Shown here one piece after another: positions 30,424 to 39,406 of a stretch of DNA of 64,000 bases. The stretch is taken from assembly GCA_021777335.1 (NCBI GenBank), contig JAJYDT010000007.1, positions 1 through 64,000 of the forward strand, in the 5' to 3' direction. The first letter of the stretch is position 1, and the number at the start of each line of letters is the position of its first letter. The DNA comes from Pseudomonadota bacterium (GTDB lineage: Bacteria; Pseudomonadota; Gammaproteobacteria; Acidiferrobacterales; Acidiferrobacteraceae). A model generated the notes under the pieces. It made no database searches and was not told the DNA's origin. It saw nothing but the letters and a program-made list of their open reading frames with translations. Made by a program: the position numbers and the translations under genes.

Positions 30424-31728
30424 TTGACGGTAATGGACGATTCGCGGGCTGATAAGAACGTCCGGGGGCCGGGAACGGTTGCGATTCGGGAGGTTCTCCC
30501 CCCAGAGGCGATCAGCGAACAGGCCCATACCGTACTCCGGCGACTTGCCGAGGCGGGTCACAGTGCGCGTCTCGTGGGCGGCGGTGTCCGTGACCTTCTG
30601 CTCGGTCGCGAACCGAAGGATTTCGACGTCGTCACCGACGCCCTTCCGGACGAGATCCGCCGTCTGTTCCGCAATGCACGTCTCATCGGGCGCCGTTTCC
30701 GCCTCGCGCATGTCCATTTTGGCCGTACCATCATCGAGGTGGCAACCTACCGAGGAACACCCAAGCCCGCGACGAATGAAGGTGGACCGGACGAGAATGT
30801 ATTCGGGACCGAGGAAGAGGACGCATGGCGGCGTGATTTCACGATCAATGCACTCTATTACGAGGTCAAGCAGAAGCGGCTTTATGACTATGTTGGCGGG
30901 CTTGAGGATCTGAAACGCGGTATCCTGCGCACGATTGGCGAACCCAGTGCGCGGTTCAATGAGGATCCGGTGCGGATGCTGCGCGCCGTGCGTTTTGCGG
31001 CCAAGCTTGGATTCCGTGTCGACCCCGCGGCCGAGGCCTGTCTGCCCGAGCTTGCTGATCGGCTCGCCGAGGTGTCGCCCGCCCGGCTCTTTGAAGAGGT
31101 ACTTAAGCTGTTTCAGGGCGGCTATGCCCTTGAGACGTACGAGTTGCTGCGCCACTATGGACTGTTCCGCCCGCTGTTCCCGCTGACCGAGGAAGCACTC
31201 CGGAGCGAAGAGGGGCATTTCCCGAAGATGCTCTTGCCGCGGGCGCTCGAGAATACCGACGTGCGGGTGCGCACGGCCAAGCCCATCACCCCTGCATTTC
31301 TGTTTGCCGCACTCCTCTGGGGCCCCGTGCAACAGGAGCTGAAGGCGCATCCGCCCCACGGGTCCGACGGCGGGCAAGCGATCCAGCAGGCCGCGGACCG
31401 GGTCTTGCGGGAACAGCTCAAGCGCGTGATGATTCCAAAACGCTTCAGCGGGCCCGCGCGCGAGATCTGGGGTTTACAGTCACGTTTTGACCGCCGTTCG
31501 GGACGACAGGCGTTTCGGTTCCTCGAGCACAAGCGGTTCCGGGCTGCATACGATTTTCTGCTGCTGCGTGCCGAATGCGGCGAGGAGGAGCCGGCGCTCG
31601 CCGAATGGTGGTCGCGGTTCCAGGAAGCCCATACGGAGACCCGCGACGAGATGGTGAAGGTGCTCGGCCCGGCACCTACAAAGCGGCCACGACGACGCAG
31701 ACGCCACGCCGTGTCTCATGCGCCCTGA
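30424..31728 (+). CDS. pcnB: Poly(A) polymerase I
   Basis: A 434-residue nucleotidyltransferase that adds 3-prime poly(A) tails to RNA and promotes decay. The nucleotidyltransferase core has LVGGGVRDLLLGREPKDFDV with the catalytic DFD, followed by the RRDFTINAL block and the RFNEDPVRMLRAVRFAAKL helix. The very basic C-terminal tail (RPRRRRRH) and the length separate PcnB from CCA-adding enzymes. It starts at TTG 30424 (GGAAGGGAA upstream) or ATG 30433. It heads a unit with folK, a deoxynucleoside kinase and panBCD, a common gammaproteobacterial order. Confidence 0.93.
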   Translation: MTVMDDSRADKNVRGPGTVAIREVLPPEAISEQAHTVLRRLAEAGHSARLVGGGVRDLLLGREPKDFDVVTDALPDEIRRLFRNARLIGRRFRLAHVHFGRTIIEVATYRGTPKPATNEGGPDENVFGTEEEDAWRRDFTINALYYEVKQKRLYDYVGGLEDLKRGILRTIGEPSARFNEDPVRMLRAVRFAAKLGFRVDPAAEACLPELADRLAEVSPARLFEEVLKLFQGGYALETYELLRHYGLFRPLFPLTEEALRSEEGHFPKMLLPRALENTDVRVRTAKPITPAFLFAALLWGPVQQELKAHPPHGSDGGQAIQQAADRVLREQLKRVMIPKRFSGPAREIWGLQSRFDRRSGRQAFRFLEHKRFRAAYDFLLLRAECGEEEPALAEWWSRFQEAHTETRDEMVKVLGPAPTKRPRRRRRHAVSHAP

Positions 31729-32269
31729 GTCACATGTTGCCTTTGTGGGTCTCGGAAGTAATCTTGGGGATTCGATGACCGAGATTCGAAGCGCCTGTAC
31801 GCAGCTTGCCTCGCTGCCCGGAACCGCGCTTGAGCATTGCTCCGGGGTTTATCGCACAGCCCCGCTCGACGTACGCCCACAGCCTGATTTTCTGAATGCG
31901 TGTTGCCGTCTCGCTACGGTGCTTACTCCGGTACTACTACTCGAGGGACTCATGCGAATCGAACGCGACCATGGACGGATTCGCCTTGGAAAGGGTGAGC
32001 CGCGCACCCTCGATCTTGATCTATTGCTCTATGATGACGTGATGTACATGACCCCAGGTCTGACCCTGCCACACCCAAGACTGCACGAGCGCGCGTTTGT
32101 CCTGTATCCTCTTGCGGACCTTGATGCAGGCCTCGTGATCCCGGGGCACGGGCCCCTTCGGGCGCTGCTCGATCGGTGCGCAAGACAGCGGATTGAGCGG
32201 CTCGAGGTCCCTTTGTTCAATATTCCGGGTCTTGGCGACGATCATGATCAGTGCGAACAAGGCGCATGA
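31718..32269 (+). CDS. folK: 6-hydroxymethyl-7,8-dihydropterin pyrophosphokinase
   Basis: A 183-residue folate-synthesis enzyme that transfers pyrophosphate from ATP to 6-hydroxymethyl-dihydropterin. Signature blocks are GLGSNLGD near the N terminus and GEPRTLDLDLLLYDD in the middle, followed by LPHPRLHERAFVL. Its start overlaps the last 11 bases of pcnB, showing translational coupling. Its end overlaps the kinase gene by 26 bases. Confidence 0.95.
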   Translation: MRPESHVAFVGLGSNLGDSMTEIRSACTQLASLPGTALEHCSGVYRTAPLDVRPQPDFLNACCRLATVLTPVLLLEGLMRIERDHGRIRLGKGEPRTLDLDLLLYDDVMYMTPGLTLPHPRLHERAFVLYPLADLDAGLVIPGHGPLRALLDRCARQRIERLEVPLFNIPGLGDDHDQCEQGA

Positions 32270-32945
32270 GCCCCAAGGGGCCGATCGGTTACCCCCGTGC
32301 GGCCGCGTTGGTGGCTATATTGTGGTTGAGGGGCCGATCGGCGCTGGAAAGACGAGCCTTGCGAAACGTCTCGCGGAGGCTTACGGCGCGGAGCTGATGC
32401 TCGAGGATCCCGGTCAGAACCCGTTTCTTGAGCGCTTCTATCAGTCGCCGCGCCAGTTTGCACTGCCGACCCAGCTGTTCTTCCTGTTCCAGCGGGCGCA
32501 GATGCTGCGTGAATTCAGCCAGCAGGATCTGTTCCAGTCGCTTCATGTCACCGATTTCCTGTTTGAGAAGGATCCGCTATTTGCGCGGCTCACTCTAGAT
32601 GACGATGAACTCAGGATCTACGACCAAGTGTATGGTCATATGGAACGGGGCCATGTACATCCCGCGCTTGTCATCTATCTGCAGGCGCCCCCGGACGTGC
32701 TGCTTGAGCGTATCCGCCGTCGCGGGATCGTATTCGAGCGCGGGATCGAGCGGCGTTATCTCGAGCGTTTGGTAGAGGCCTACACGCAGTTTTTCTACCA
32801 GTACAGCGCTTCGCCTTTGCTCGTGGTCAACGCTACCTCCGTGAACTTTGTCGAGCGGCCCAGCGATTTCACTGCGCTGCTCGAGCATCTGCGGACGATC
32901 AAAAGCGGGCGTCACTTTTTTAACCCGCTGCCACTAGGACTTTAG
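32244..32945 (+). CDS. Deoxynucleoside kinase
   Basis: A 233-residue cytoplasmic kinase of the deoxyadenosine/deoxyguanosine kinase family, acting in deoxynucleoside salvage. The P-loop is VVEGPIGAGKTSLA. The acceptor-site region includes EDPGQNPFLERFY and the LID-like RIRRRGIVFERGIE. ATG 32244 is the likely start, inside the end of folK. Related kinases are commonly found between folK and panB in this lineage. The preferred base cannot be read from sequence. Confidence 0.88.
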   Translation: MISANKAHEPQGADRLPPCGRVGGYIVVEGPIGAGKTSLAKRLAEAYGAELMLEDPGQNPFLERFYQSPRQFALPTQLFFLFQRAQMLREFSQQDLFQSLHVTDFLFEKDPLFARLTLDDDELRIYDQVYGHMERGHVHPALVIYLQAPPDVLLERIRRRGIVFERGIERRYLERLVEAYTQFFYQYSASPLLVVNATSVNFVERPSDFTALLEHLRTIKSGRHFFNPLPLGL

Positions 32946-32947
32946 GT

Positions 32948-33748
32948 ATGGATGCGATCACAGTACCTTCTTTAAGGGAGATGAAACACGAAGGCCGCAG
33001 GATTGTTGCGCTCACGGCCTATGACTATACCTTTGGCCAGCTCCTCGACCGCGCGGGGATCGATATCGTGCTCGTTGGGGACAGCCTCGGTATGGTGATG
33101 CAGGGGCAAAGCTCGACCTTGCCCGTAACACTCGAGGACGTCATTTACCACACACAGTGCGTTGCGCGTGGTGTCAGGCGTGCGCTCGTTGCCGCGGATA
33201 TGCCGCTTGGTAGCTATGAGGAGGGACCGGAGCAAGCATTCAGGAGTGCCGCACGGCTGATGGGTGAGGGTGGTGCGCAGATGGTCAAGCTGGAGGGGGG
33301 CGCGTTCCTCGCCCCGACCGTACGGTTCTTGGTCGAGCGCGGTATCCCGGTCTGGGCCCATATCGGACTTATGCCGCAGCACGTCCATCAGCTGGGGGGC
33401 TACCGTGTACAGGGCCGCTCACAGGTCGCAGCGGCATCTCTGAAAACGGACGCGCGTACGCTCGAGGATGCCGGCGCGTCCCTTCTGCTGCTTGAGGTGA
33501 TTCCGGCCGTGCTCGCATCAGAGATCACCGAGAACGCCACCCATATGGCGACCATCGGCATTGGTGCCGGCGTATCATGCGACGGCCAGGTGCTTGTACT
33601 CCACGACCTGCTTGGCTTATCGGACCGCTTTCATCCACGGTTCGTCAAAGACTTCATGGACGGCAGCCGGAATATCCTCGCTGCGGTCGAGCAGTATGTG
33701 GCTGATGTACGCGAGGGCCGGTTCCCGGGGCCCGAGCACAGTTTCTGA
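32948..33748 (+). CDS. panB: 3-methyl-2-oxobutanoate hydroxymethyltransferase
   Basis: A 266-residue enzyme making ketopantoate from 2-oxoisovalerate and methylene-tetrahydrofolate, the first step to pantothenate. It shows the metal-binding VLVGDSLGMVMQG, then MVKLEGG, and the conserved HIGLMPQHVHQLGGY. Length and block order are standard. It starts two bases after the kinase stop and is followed at once by panC. The acetolactate-synthase-like gene at 36595 would act upstream of the 2-oxoisovalerate precursor if it is a true acetolactate synthase. Confidence 0.96.
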   Translation: MDAITVPSLREMKHEGRRIVALTAYDYTFGQLLDRAGIDIVLVGDSLGMVMQGQSSTLPVTLEDVIYHTQCVARGVRRALVAADMPLGSYEEGPEQAFRSAARLMGEGGAQMVKLEGGAFLAPTVRFLVERGIPVWAHIGLMPQHVHQLGGYRVQGRSQVAAASLKTDARTLEDAGASLLLLEVIPAVLASEITENATHMATIGIGAGVSCDGQVLVLHDLLGLSDRFHPRFVKDFMDGSRNILAAVEQYVADVREGRFPGPEHSF

Positions 33749-33750
33749 GC

Positions 33751-34590
33751 GTGGACATCTGCCACGATTCAGAAAGTCTTCGGGCGGCGCGGCGGGTGCT
33801 GATGCCACCGCTTGCGTTCGTGCCAACCATGGGCAACCTGCACGCCGGGCACCTGCGACTTGTCGAGCAGGCGCGTGCCTTGGCGGGTTCGGTTGCCGTC
33901 AGTATCTATGTGAATCCACTGCAGTTCGGGCCACATGAGGATCTCAGCTCCTATCCGCGGACGCTCGATCGGGATCTTGACCTGCTGCGCGCTTCCGGTG
34001 CCGATCTCGTGTTTGTACCGGATGATCACGTTCTCTACCCGCGGGGGTTTGCCGCGCATACCCGGGTCGATGTGCCCGGTTTAAGCACTATTTTGTGCGG
34101 GGCGCTGCGCCCCGGACACTTCTCGGGGGTGGCGACGGTCGTGTGCCGCCTGTTTCACTTGGTCGCGCCAGCGGTCGCAGTCTTCGGGAAAAAGGATTAC
34201 CAGCAACTTCTCATCGTACGGCATATGGTCGAGGATCTCGCGCTTGATGTGGATATTATCGGGGTCGACACCGTGCGCGCGCCGGATGGACTCGCCCTGA
34301 GTTCGCGTAACGCCTATCTCGACCCTGAGGAACGCCAGCGCGCATGCGGTCTATACTTACAGTTAAGGCAAGCGGCCTCAGCGATCGCCGCAGGTGTTGC
34401 GCTCGATGAGGTCGAGGCGCGCGCGCTTGAGGACTTGCGTGAATCTGGGCTTGCACCGGATTATGTCACGGTACGAAGGCGCAACGACCTTGCCACGCCC
34501 ATGCGCGCCGATCGCGCGCTCGTCGTGCTGGGTGCGGTGCGGCTGGGGCGTACCAGACTCATTGACAATGTTGAATTCGAGCGGCCATAG
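33751..34590 (+). CDS. panC: Pantothenate synthetase
   Basis: A 279-residue ATP-dependent ligase joining pantoate and beta-alanine. The nucleotidyltransferase motif is PTMGNLHAGHL, followed by VSIYVNPLQFGPHEDL, GRALRPGHF-like LCGALRPGHFSGV, FGKKDYQQLLIV and LALSSRNAYL. The start GTG 33751 lies two bases after the panB stop. It is complete and shows nothing unusual. Confidence 0.96.
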   Translation: MDICHDSESLRAARRVLMPPLAFVPTMGNLHAGHLRLVEQARALAGSVAVSIYVNPLQFGPHEDLSSYPRTLDRDLDLLRASGADLVFVPDDHVLYPRGFAAHTRVDVPGLSTILCGALRPGHFSGVATVVCRLFHLVAPAVAVFGKKDYQQLLIVRHMVEDLALDVDIIGVDTVRAPDGLALSSRNAYLDPEERQRACGLYLQLRQAASAIAAGVALDEVEARALEDLRESGLAPDYVTVRRRNDLATPMRADRALVVLGAVRLGRTRLIDNVEFERP

Positions 34591-34645
34591 TGGTTTGAAC
34601 GCGAAGCTAAAAGACAGGATAATGCATGCTCATTGAGGGGTAGCC

Positions 34646-35026
34646 ATGCAGAGAATGCTTCTTCGCGCCAAGCTCCATCGGGTGCGGGTAACGCAATCGG
34701 AACCGGACTATGAGGGCTCGGTGGCAATTGATACCCTGCTGCTCAAGGCGGCAGACATCCACGAGTACGAGCGGATCGAGGTCTACAATCTGCGAAATGG
34801 CGAGCGCTTCGCGACCTACGCAATTGCTGCCTGCGAGGGTAGCGGCACAGTGTCGGTCAACGGCGCGGCTTCCCACAAGGCGGCTCCCGGAGATCTTGTC
34901 ATCATCTGTGCATACGCAGGGCTCGAGGAACGCGAGATGGCCTCGTTCAAGCCGCGTCTCGTCTACGTCGACGGTGCCAATCGGGTCGTGCGCATTCGGG
35001 CCGAGATTCCCGTGCAGGTCGCCTAG
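34646..35026 (+). CDS. panD: Aspartate 1-decarboxylase (pyruvoyl type)
   Basis: A 126-residue proenzyme that cuts itself between G24 and S25 (YEGSVAID) to form the pyruvoyl cofactor, then decarboxylates aspartate to beta-alanine for panC. The later blocks [15 protein letters not shown] and CAYAGLEE are typical. TGAGGGG precedes the ATG. The 55-base gap from panC is short enough for one transcript. The stop codon shares four bases with the stop of the convergent phosphatase-like gene. Confidence 0.96.
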   Translation: MQRMLLRAKLHRVRVTQSEPDYEGSVAIDTLLLKAADIHEYERIEVYNLRNGERFATYAIAACEGSGTVSVNGAASHKAAPGDLVIICAYAGLEEREMASFKPRLVYVDGANRVVRIRAEIPVQVA

Positions 35027-35517
35027 CTCCTCGGAAGAGCCATATCTCCTTTGGCGTGTCTCACCGCAAGTTCCGCAACGACAAACCGTGACCAGCATTC
35101 ATCCGGATCCCACGATTGCGCAAGATCTGCAAGCGCTCGCGGCTCCGGCCAGCCGAGCGCAAGGATCCGGTACAGTGCGACAAAGACCGACGCGCGCTTG
35201 TTGGCGGCGCAGTGCACGAAACGCCGCCGCCCCTCCGTCTCCCGCATGACCTCAATGAAGCGCAGAAGGTGTGCGTGCGTCGGTGCCTGCCAGGGCACCG
35301 GTATGCCGATATAGACGAGCCCGAGCGACTCGGAGAGGGCCTGTTCCCCCACAAGCGCGTACTCGGCGTCGGGTAGGCCCAGGTTGATGACCACCTCGCA
35401 TCCGGCCGCGGCCACCGCGCACAGCTCGTCAGCATCCGGCTGACCCGAGGTCAGCAGATCGTCTGCAAGCCAGCGGAGGTTTAGGAGAGAAGCCAGTCCG
35501 CTACTGGGGTAGATCAT
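35023..35517 (-). CDS. Protein tyrosine phosphatase-like protein (Cx4R loop)
   Basis: A 164-residue cytoplasmic protein. The loop [13 protein letters not shown] has H102, C103 and R108, which is Cys-x4-Arg, one residue shorter than the usual Cys-x5-Arg of dual-specificity phosphatases. Similar short loops occur in a poorly studied bacterial family named as tyrosine-phosphatase-like. An upstream NLGLPD strand matches the general fold. Activity is unproven. ATG 35517 is the probable start; the frame remains open for a further 71 codons without similarity. It lies 43 bases after the Kdo hydroxylase gene and probably shares its transcript. Confidence 0.65.
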   Translation of the reverse strand: MIYPSSGLASLLNLRWLADDLLTSGQPDADELCAVAAAGCEVVINLGLPDAEYALVGEQALSESLGLVYIGIPVPWQAPTHAHLLRFIEVMRETEGRRRFVHCAANKRASVFVALYRILALGWPEPRALADLAQSWDPDECWSRFVVAELAVRHAKGDMALPRS

Positions 35518-35560
35518 CGGCAGCCCGAGTGGCTCAACGCGGTTTTCGTGCCACGTCGCT

Positions 35561-36439
35561 TCACGCGAGCGTGCGTCCCGCGATCCGTTCGAGTACGCGC
35601 AGGGGCGAGTGCCCTGGTGTGCGCATGGCAGTAACCGGCAGATGCAGCGTTTGTTCGAGCAGGTATTGGCCAGAGAGCGCTGCGTGCAACGTCTGATCGC
35701 TGAATACGATCCACGAGGATCCTGCTGCAAAGTTCACCTCATGCCGGGGCGCGTCGTGCTGATAGGTCTCGTCCATCTTCATACGGTCATGCATCTGCAA
35801 CATGTAGTGATCGTAATCGCTGCGCCGGCCCCGCGTCACGCCAAGAAGGGCGAGCAGGATATGGACGCCAGCCAAGGGGGGTCGGATCATCGGGAGGAAC
35901 CGGCGTGCGCATTCCTCGAAGGGTTCCCCAATGCGCCAGTGGCGTGCGCGGCCCTCGGGATTGATATTACTGAAGACCCGGAGGATGCGGTGCCCGTGAT
36001 TGGGCCGCGAGGCAAATGCGTCCACGTGCAGCTTTCGGTCATCCTTGCGGGGTGAGAGACGGCGATCATCCACCTCTGCCGGACGATAACTCACACGAGC
36101 TTGCGTGATCGCGGTTCTGTAGGACGGCAGCAGCTGCTCGACAAGCGTGAGCGCGTGTTCCCCGAAGCGGCGCATCATGCGCAGAAGCGCTTCGTGTTGT
36201 GGTCCGGTGAGCCGTGTCCCCTGAAGCCGGTTTTTCCGGGGATCGAGGCTGATGTTCTTGCGCCGTCCGTCGAGACAGTCCGGGGTCAGAAACTGCTGCT
36301 CGTCGGGCTCAAGCTCAAAACGCAGCGCCGGAAGATACAGCACAGCGCCCCGTTCGAGTGTCTCCACGGCCTGTGCTTGCGCCGGACCCTGGTGAGGTGC
36401 ACGCCAGTCTGTGATTGGCAGGGACAGCATCGGTTGCAT
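35561..36439 (-). CDS. Kdo 3-hydroxylase family Fe(II)/2-oxoglutarate dioxygenase
   Basis: A 292-residue protein resembling KdoO, which hydroxylates the outer 3-deoxy-D-manno-octulosonate of lipopolysaccharide. The iron-binding motif is LHVDAF (H138, D140), with a probable distal histidine at H252 in TLHAAL. The blocks VSYRPAEVDDR, RILRVFSNINPEGRARHWRIGEP and RRFLPMIRPP are typical of this family. The start ATG 36439 is preferred, with an in-frame TTG further out. It implies a lipopolysaccharide core with modified Kdo. It is divergent from the promoter at 36502. Confidence 0.8.
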   Translation of the reverse strand: MQPMLSLPITDWRAPHQGPAQAQAVETLERGAVLYLPALRFELEPDEQQFLTPDCLDGRRKNISLDPRKNRLQGTRLTGPQHEALLRMMRRFGEHALTLVEQLLPSYRTAITQARVSYRPAEVDDRRLSPRKDDRKLHVDAFASRPNHGHRILRVFSNINPEGRARHWRIGEPFEECARRFLPMIRPPLAGVHILLALLGVTRGRRSDYDHYMLQMHDRMKMDETYQHDAPRHEVNFAAGSSWIVFSDQTLHAALSGQYLLEQTLHLPVTAMRTPGHSPLRVLERIAGRTLA

Positions 36440-36501
36440 GACGCGATCATGGGCTGGCAAAAAAGGTTTTTCAACGGGGTGGGAGGGTTGGAACCTTTCG
36501 T

Positions 36502-36530
36502 TTGACAGCAGCGTTCACGTGGTGTTATAT
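36502..36530 (+). promoter_or_regulatory. Near-consensus sigma-70 promoter
   Basis: TTGACA at 36502-36507 is a perfect -35 box. After exactly 17 bases comes TTATAT at 36525-36530 (consensus TATAAT, with an overlapping TATAAA). This is the best promoter seen by eye in the window. It points at the ThDP enzyme gene starting at 36595. The expected transcription start falls in or next to the palindrome at 36535-36546. Confidence 0.7.
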
Positions 36531-36534
36531 AAAC

Positions 36535-36546
36535 AAACGATCGTTT
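36535..36546. promoter_or_regulatory. Perfect palindrome AAACGATCGTTT, operator-like
   Basis: This 12-base perfect palindrome begins 4 bases after the -10 box, so it should cover the transcription start. AAAC/GTTT half-sites are typical of TetR-family operators. A repressor bound here would block the promoter. No TetR-type gene is in this window, so the regulator is unknown. Confidence 0.5.
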
Positions 36547-36594
36547 CAAAGCGAGCAGGTTCTTGGGAAGGTGTCACCATGACAAGGAGACGTT

Positions 36595-38397
36595 ATGGGC
36601 AGCAAGCGTGATATCGGGACGGCCACTGGCAGGGAGGTGGAGGCGCCGGTGGCGTGGCGAAGGGTCGTCGGTGCGCGACGTCCGGTTCCCGACGTGCTTA
36701 TCGATTATCTGCTGAACGAAGAAGTCGACACGGTGTTCGGGATCCCTGGCGGGGCCATTATCCCAGTGCTCGCAGCCATCGAGCGCGCTCCGGGGATGCG
36801 GTTTGTCCTCGCAAAACATGAGGGGGGCGCTGCCTTCATGGCGGACTGCTATGCGCGTGTAGGTGGCAAGACAGGGGTGTGTCTCGCCACCACTGGCCCG
36901 GGTGCGACCAATCTGTTGACAGGGGTTGCGGCAGCTTATGTGGATTCGGTGCCATTGCTGGTGTTGACCGGGATGAATCCGGTCCCCACCTGGGGCATGG
37001 GCGATTTTCAGGAGTCGTCGGTCTACGGGGTTGATACCGTCGGTCTGTTCCGCCACGTCACCAAACAAAGTGATGTCGTGGTGAGCGAGAAAGTCATGCA
37101 GCCGCTCCTGCGGCGCGCCTTCGCAGTCGCCAACAGCGGGCGTCCTGGCCCGGTCCATCTCGCCATACCGCGCGATGTGCTCGCACGCTCGGTGTGCCCC
37201 GACCTCTGGCCCCCGCAGACCTATCGGTGTGTTCCGCCCGCTGCGGGCGCGGACGAGGTGTCGCGCGTTGCGCATGCCTTGCGCCATGCCGACCGGCCCT
37301 TGATGCTCATCGGCAGCGGTACTTCGTGTGACGCCGCCAAAGCCCTGGCTGCAATCAGCAACGAGCTTGCGGTACCCATGATCGCTACGCCCCGGGCCAA
37401 GGGCCTATTCAGTGACTGTAGTGCGCGTTACTACCTGGGAACTATGGGTATTGCCGCAAGCGCGCGCGTCGACCATTTTCTCGCCACCTCAGGCTGCGAT
37501 CTCGTGCTTTCGATCGGAGCGGGTTTCGGTAGCTACGCGACCAATTCTTGGGATCCTGGGCTGCGCCAGGGCCGCATGATCCAAGTTAACATTGATGCTG
37601 AAGCGATCGGGCGCGTGTATCCGGTAGACCTTGGCATCGTGAGCGATGCAGGCGTCTTCGTGCATGCCTTGAAACGCGCGCTTATGACGCATCCAGCGCC
37701 TGGAACCGGAGTAGCGGATCGTGGCGAGCGCACGCAATGGCTCGTGCCTTATCTCGCCATCCCGGCCTGGTGTTGGCCGCGGGATGAAGCGTCTTGCGCG
37801 AACCGCCCGCTATCCCCCATTGAGATCATCCGCTCAGTGGACCGTGCCGTGCCGGAGGGAGGCATCATCATGGTCGATTCAGGCTCTATGTTGCTATGGG
37901 CTACCCATTATCTTCCTGAAATCCGCTCGCGTCGCTTCATCGGCGTATGGGGTTCTGCCAGCATGGGACACGTTACTGCGGGCGCAATCGGCGCGAGATT
38001 CGCGGCTCCTGAGCGCGCGGTGCTCGCATTGGTCGGCGATGGCTGTTTTCTTATGAACGGCATGGAGATCGCGACCGCAGCCGAGTGGCGTCTGCCCATT
38101 GTGTGGGTTGTAAACGCGAATGCGCAGCTTGGGATGATTCATTACGAGCAACGAGCGTCGGGCCTTACTGCAAGCTCGGAATTCGCACGGTGCGATCTTG
38201 TGAAGGTCGCAATCGGGCTCGGCGCGCACGCGCTGGTCTGCCGCGATGCGATCGAACTCACAGGCGCGATCTGCGAAGGTTTCACGCGCACAGGACCTAC
38301 TGTGATCCAGGTTGACGTGGATCCGACACCCACGCCTCCGATGGGCCAGAAGAAGGCGGGGGGCGCACGCTGGCAGGAATACATCGACAGCATCTGA
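36595..38397 (+). CDS. Acetolactate synthase-like thiamine-diphosphate enzyme
   Basis: A 600-residue ThDP enzyme with the three-domain layout of acetolactate synthases. The catalytic glutamate lies in KHEGGAAFMADCYAR (E76), TTGPGATN follows, and the ThDP/Mg motif GDGCFLMNGMEIATA comes at about 478-492. The start ATG 36595 has AAGGAG five bases away. It could condense pyruvate to acetolactate for branched-chain amino acids or acetoin. There is no small regulatory subunit (ilvN) or ilvC next to it. Related ThDP enzymes such as glyoxylate carboligase, oxalyl-CoA decarboxylase or sulfoacetaldehyde acetyltransferase look similar, so the exact substrate is uncertain. It is first in a unit with an aminotransferase and a haemoglobin. 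Confidence 0.75.
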   Translation: MGSKRDIGTATGREVEAPVAWRRVVGARRPVPDVLIDYLLNEEVDTVFGIPGGAIIPVLAAIERAPGMRFVLAKHEGGAAFMADCYARVGGKTGVCLATTGPGATNLLTGVAAAYVDSVPLLVLTGMNPVPTWGMGDFQESSVYGVDTVGLFRHVTKQSDVVVSEKVMQPLLRRAFAVANSGRPGPVHLAIPRDVLARSVCPDLWPPQTYRCVPPAAGADEVSRVAHALRHADRPLMLIGSGTSCDAAKALAAISNELAVPMIATPRAKGLFSDCSARYYLGTMGIAASARVDHFLATSGCDLVLSIGAGFGSYATNSWDPGLRQGRMIQVNIDAEAIGRVYPVDLGIVSDAGVFVHALKRALMTHPAPGTGVADRGERTQWLVPYLAIPAWCWPRDEASCANRPLSPIEIIRSVDRAVPEGGIIMVDSGSMLLWATHYLPEIRSRRFIGVWGSASMGHVTAGAIGARFAAPERAVLALVGDGCFLMNGMEIATAAEWRLPIVWVVNANAQLGMIHYEQRASGLTASSEFARCDLVKVAIGLGAHALVCRDAIELTGAICEGFTRTGPTVIQVDVDPTPTPPMGQKKAGGARWQEYIDSI

Positions 38398-38416
38398 TCA
38401 TGCACAGGGAGGCAGC

Positions 38417-39406
38417 ATGGATATCTGGCTTGATGGGACAATACGGCGTGATACGGAGATTTCGGTCTCGCCCTGGTCGCATACGTTGCATTATGGGATG
38501 GGAGTATTCGAGGGCATCCGCTCATACGATGGTGCCCATGGCCCAATGGTATTCCGGCTCGGCGATCATCTCAAGCGGCTCAGGTCCTCGGCTGGACTGG
38601 TCGGCATGGATCTCGTCTGGGATCTGCCGGCGCTTGCCACCGCAGTAATCGAGACGCTCAGAGTGAACGGACTCGGGGACGCCTATATCCGGCCTCTTGT
38701 CTACTACGGCGCGGGAGGCATGGCGCTCGATAGCCGGGCACACCCCGTACATCTCCTTATTGCCGCATGGCGCTGGGATGATTATCACGAAGCTTCCCAC
38801 ACGGCCGGTCTGAGCACCCACATTGCGGGCACGCGTCGCTGGTCCGCTACAAGCACGGCGGTACAGGCCAAGGCGGTTGGCAACTATCTGAATGCTCAGC
38901 TCGCGTTTCGCGAAGCGGTATCCTGCGGGGCTGACGAGGCGATTCTTTTGGATGAGCAGGGGTATCTCGCCGAGGGCCCGGCTGCGAACGTGTTTCTTGT
39001 GCGCAACGGCCGGCTGTACACACCGACCACCAGAAATGCCCTTGAAGGAATTACGCGTGACACGGTTATCATGCTTGCGCGTCGGCGTGGATATACGGTC
39101 ATTGAGACCGATCTTACGCGAGAGGATCTTTATCGTGCTGATGAGGCATTCTTCACCGGCACCGCATACGAGATCAGGACCATCGCGTCTGTGGACGGGC
39201 GCAGGATTGGAAACCGCGAGGCGCGACCCGTCTCGGGCTCGCTTTGTGACGCCTATGCAGCGCTCGTGCGCGCTCAGGAGGGTGTTGTGACTGTGGCAAG
39301 CGCCATGGTGGAACACTGGCTTACGCCCGTGTACGCATCGCGTCGCCCGCAGGTGTTTGCGGTTGCTGAGGCTGCACAGTCCTTGCTGGCCAGGGGGCGC
39401 TCATGA
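38417..39406 (+). CDS. ilvE: Branched-chain amino acid aminotransferase (class IV PLP)
   Basis: A 329-residue PLP enzyme of fold type IV. The Schiff-base lysine is in QAKAVGNYLNAQ. The blocks HYGMGVFEGIRSY, YIRPLVYYG, DEAILLDEQGYLAEGPAANVF and GITRDTVI follow the IlvE pattern, and FFTGTAYEI closes it. The start ATG 38417 has GGGAGG upstream, 19 bases past the ThDP enzyme gene. It interconverts Leu, Ile and Val with their 2-oxo acids, fitting a preceding acetolactate synthase. D-amino-acid transaminase is a less likely alternative. Confidence 0.88.
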   Translation: MDIWLDGTIRRDTEISVSPWSHTLHYGMGVFEGIRSYDGAHGPMVFRLGDHLKRLRSSAGLVGMDLVWDLPALATAVIETLRVNGLGDAYIRPLVYYGAGGMALDSRAHPVHLLIAAWRWDDYHEASHTAGLSTHIAGTRRWSATSTAVQAKAVGNYLNAQLAFREAVSCGADEAILLDEQGYLAEGPAANVFLVRNGRLYTPTTRNALEGITRDTVIMLARRRGYTVIETDLTREDLYRADEAFFTGTAYEIRTIASVDGRRIGNREARPVSGSLCDAYAALVRAQEGVVTVASAMVEHWLTPVYASRRPQVFAVAEAAQSLLARGRS

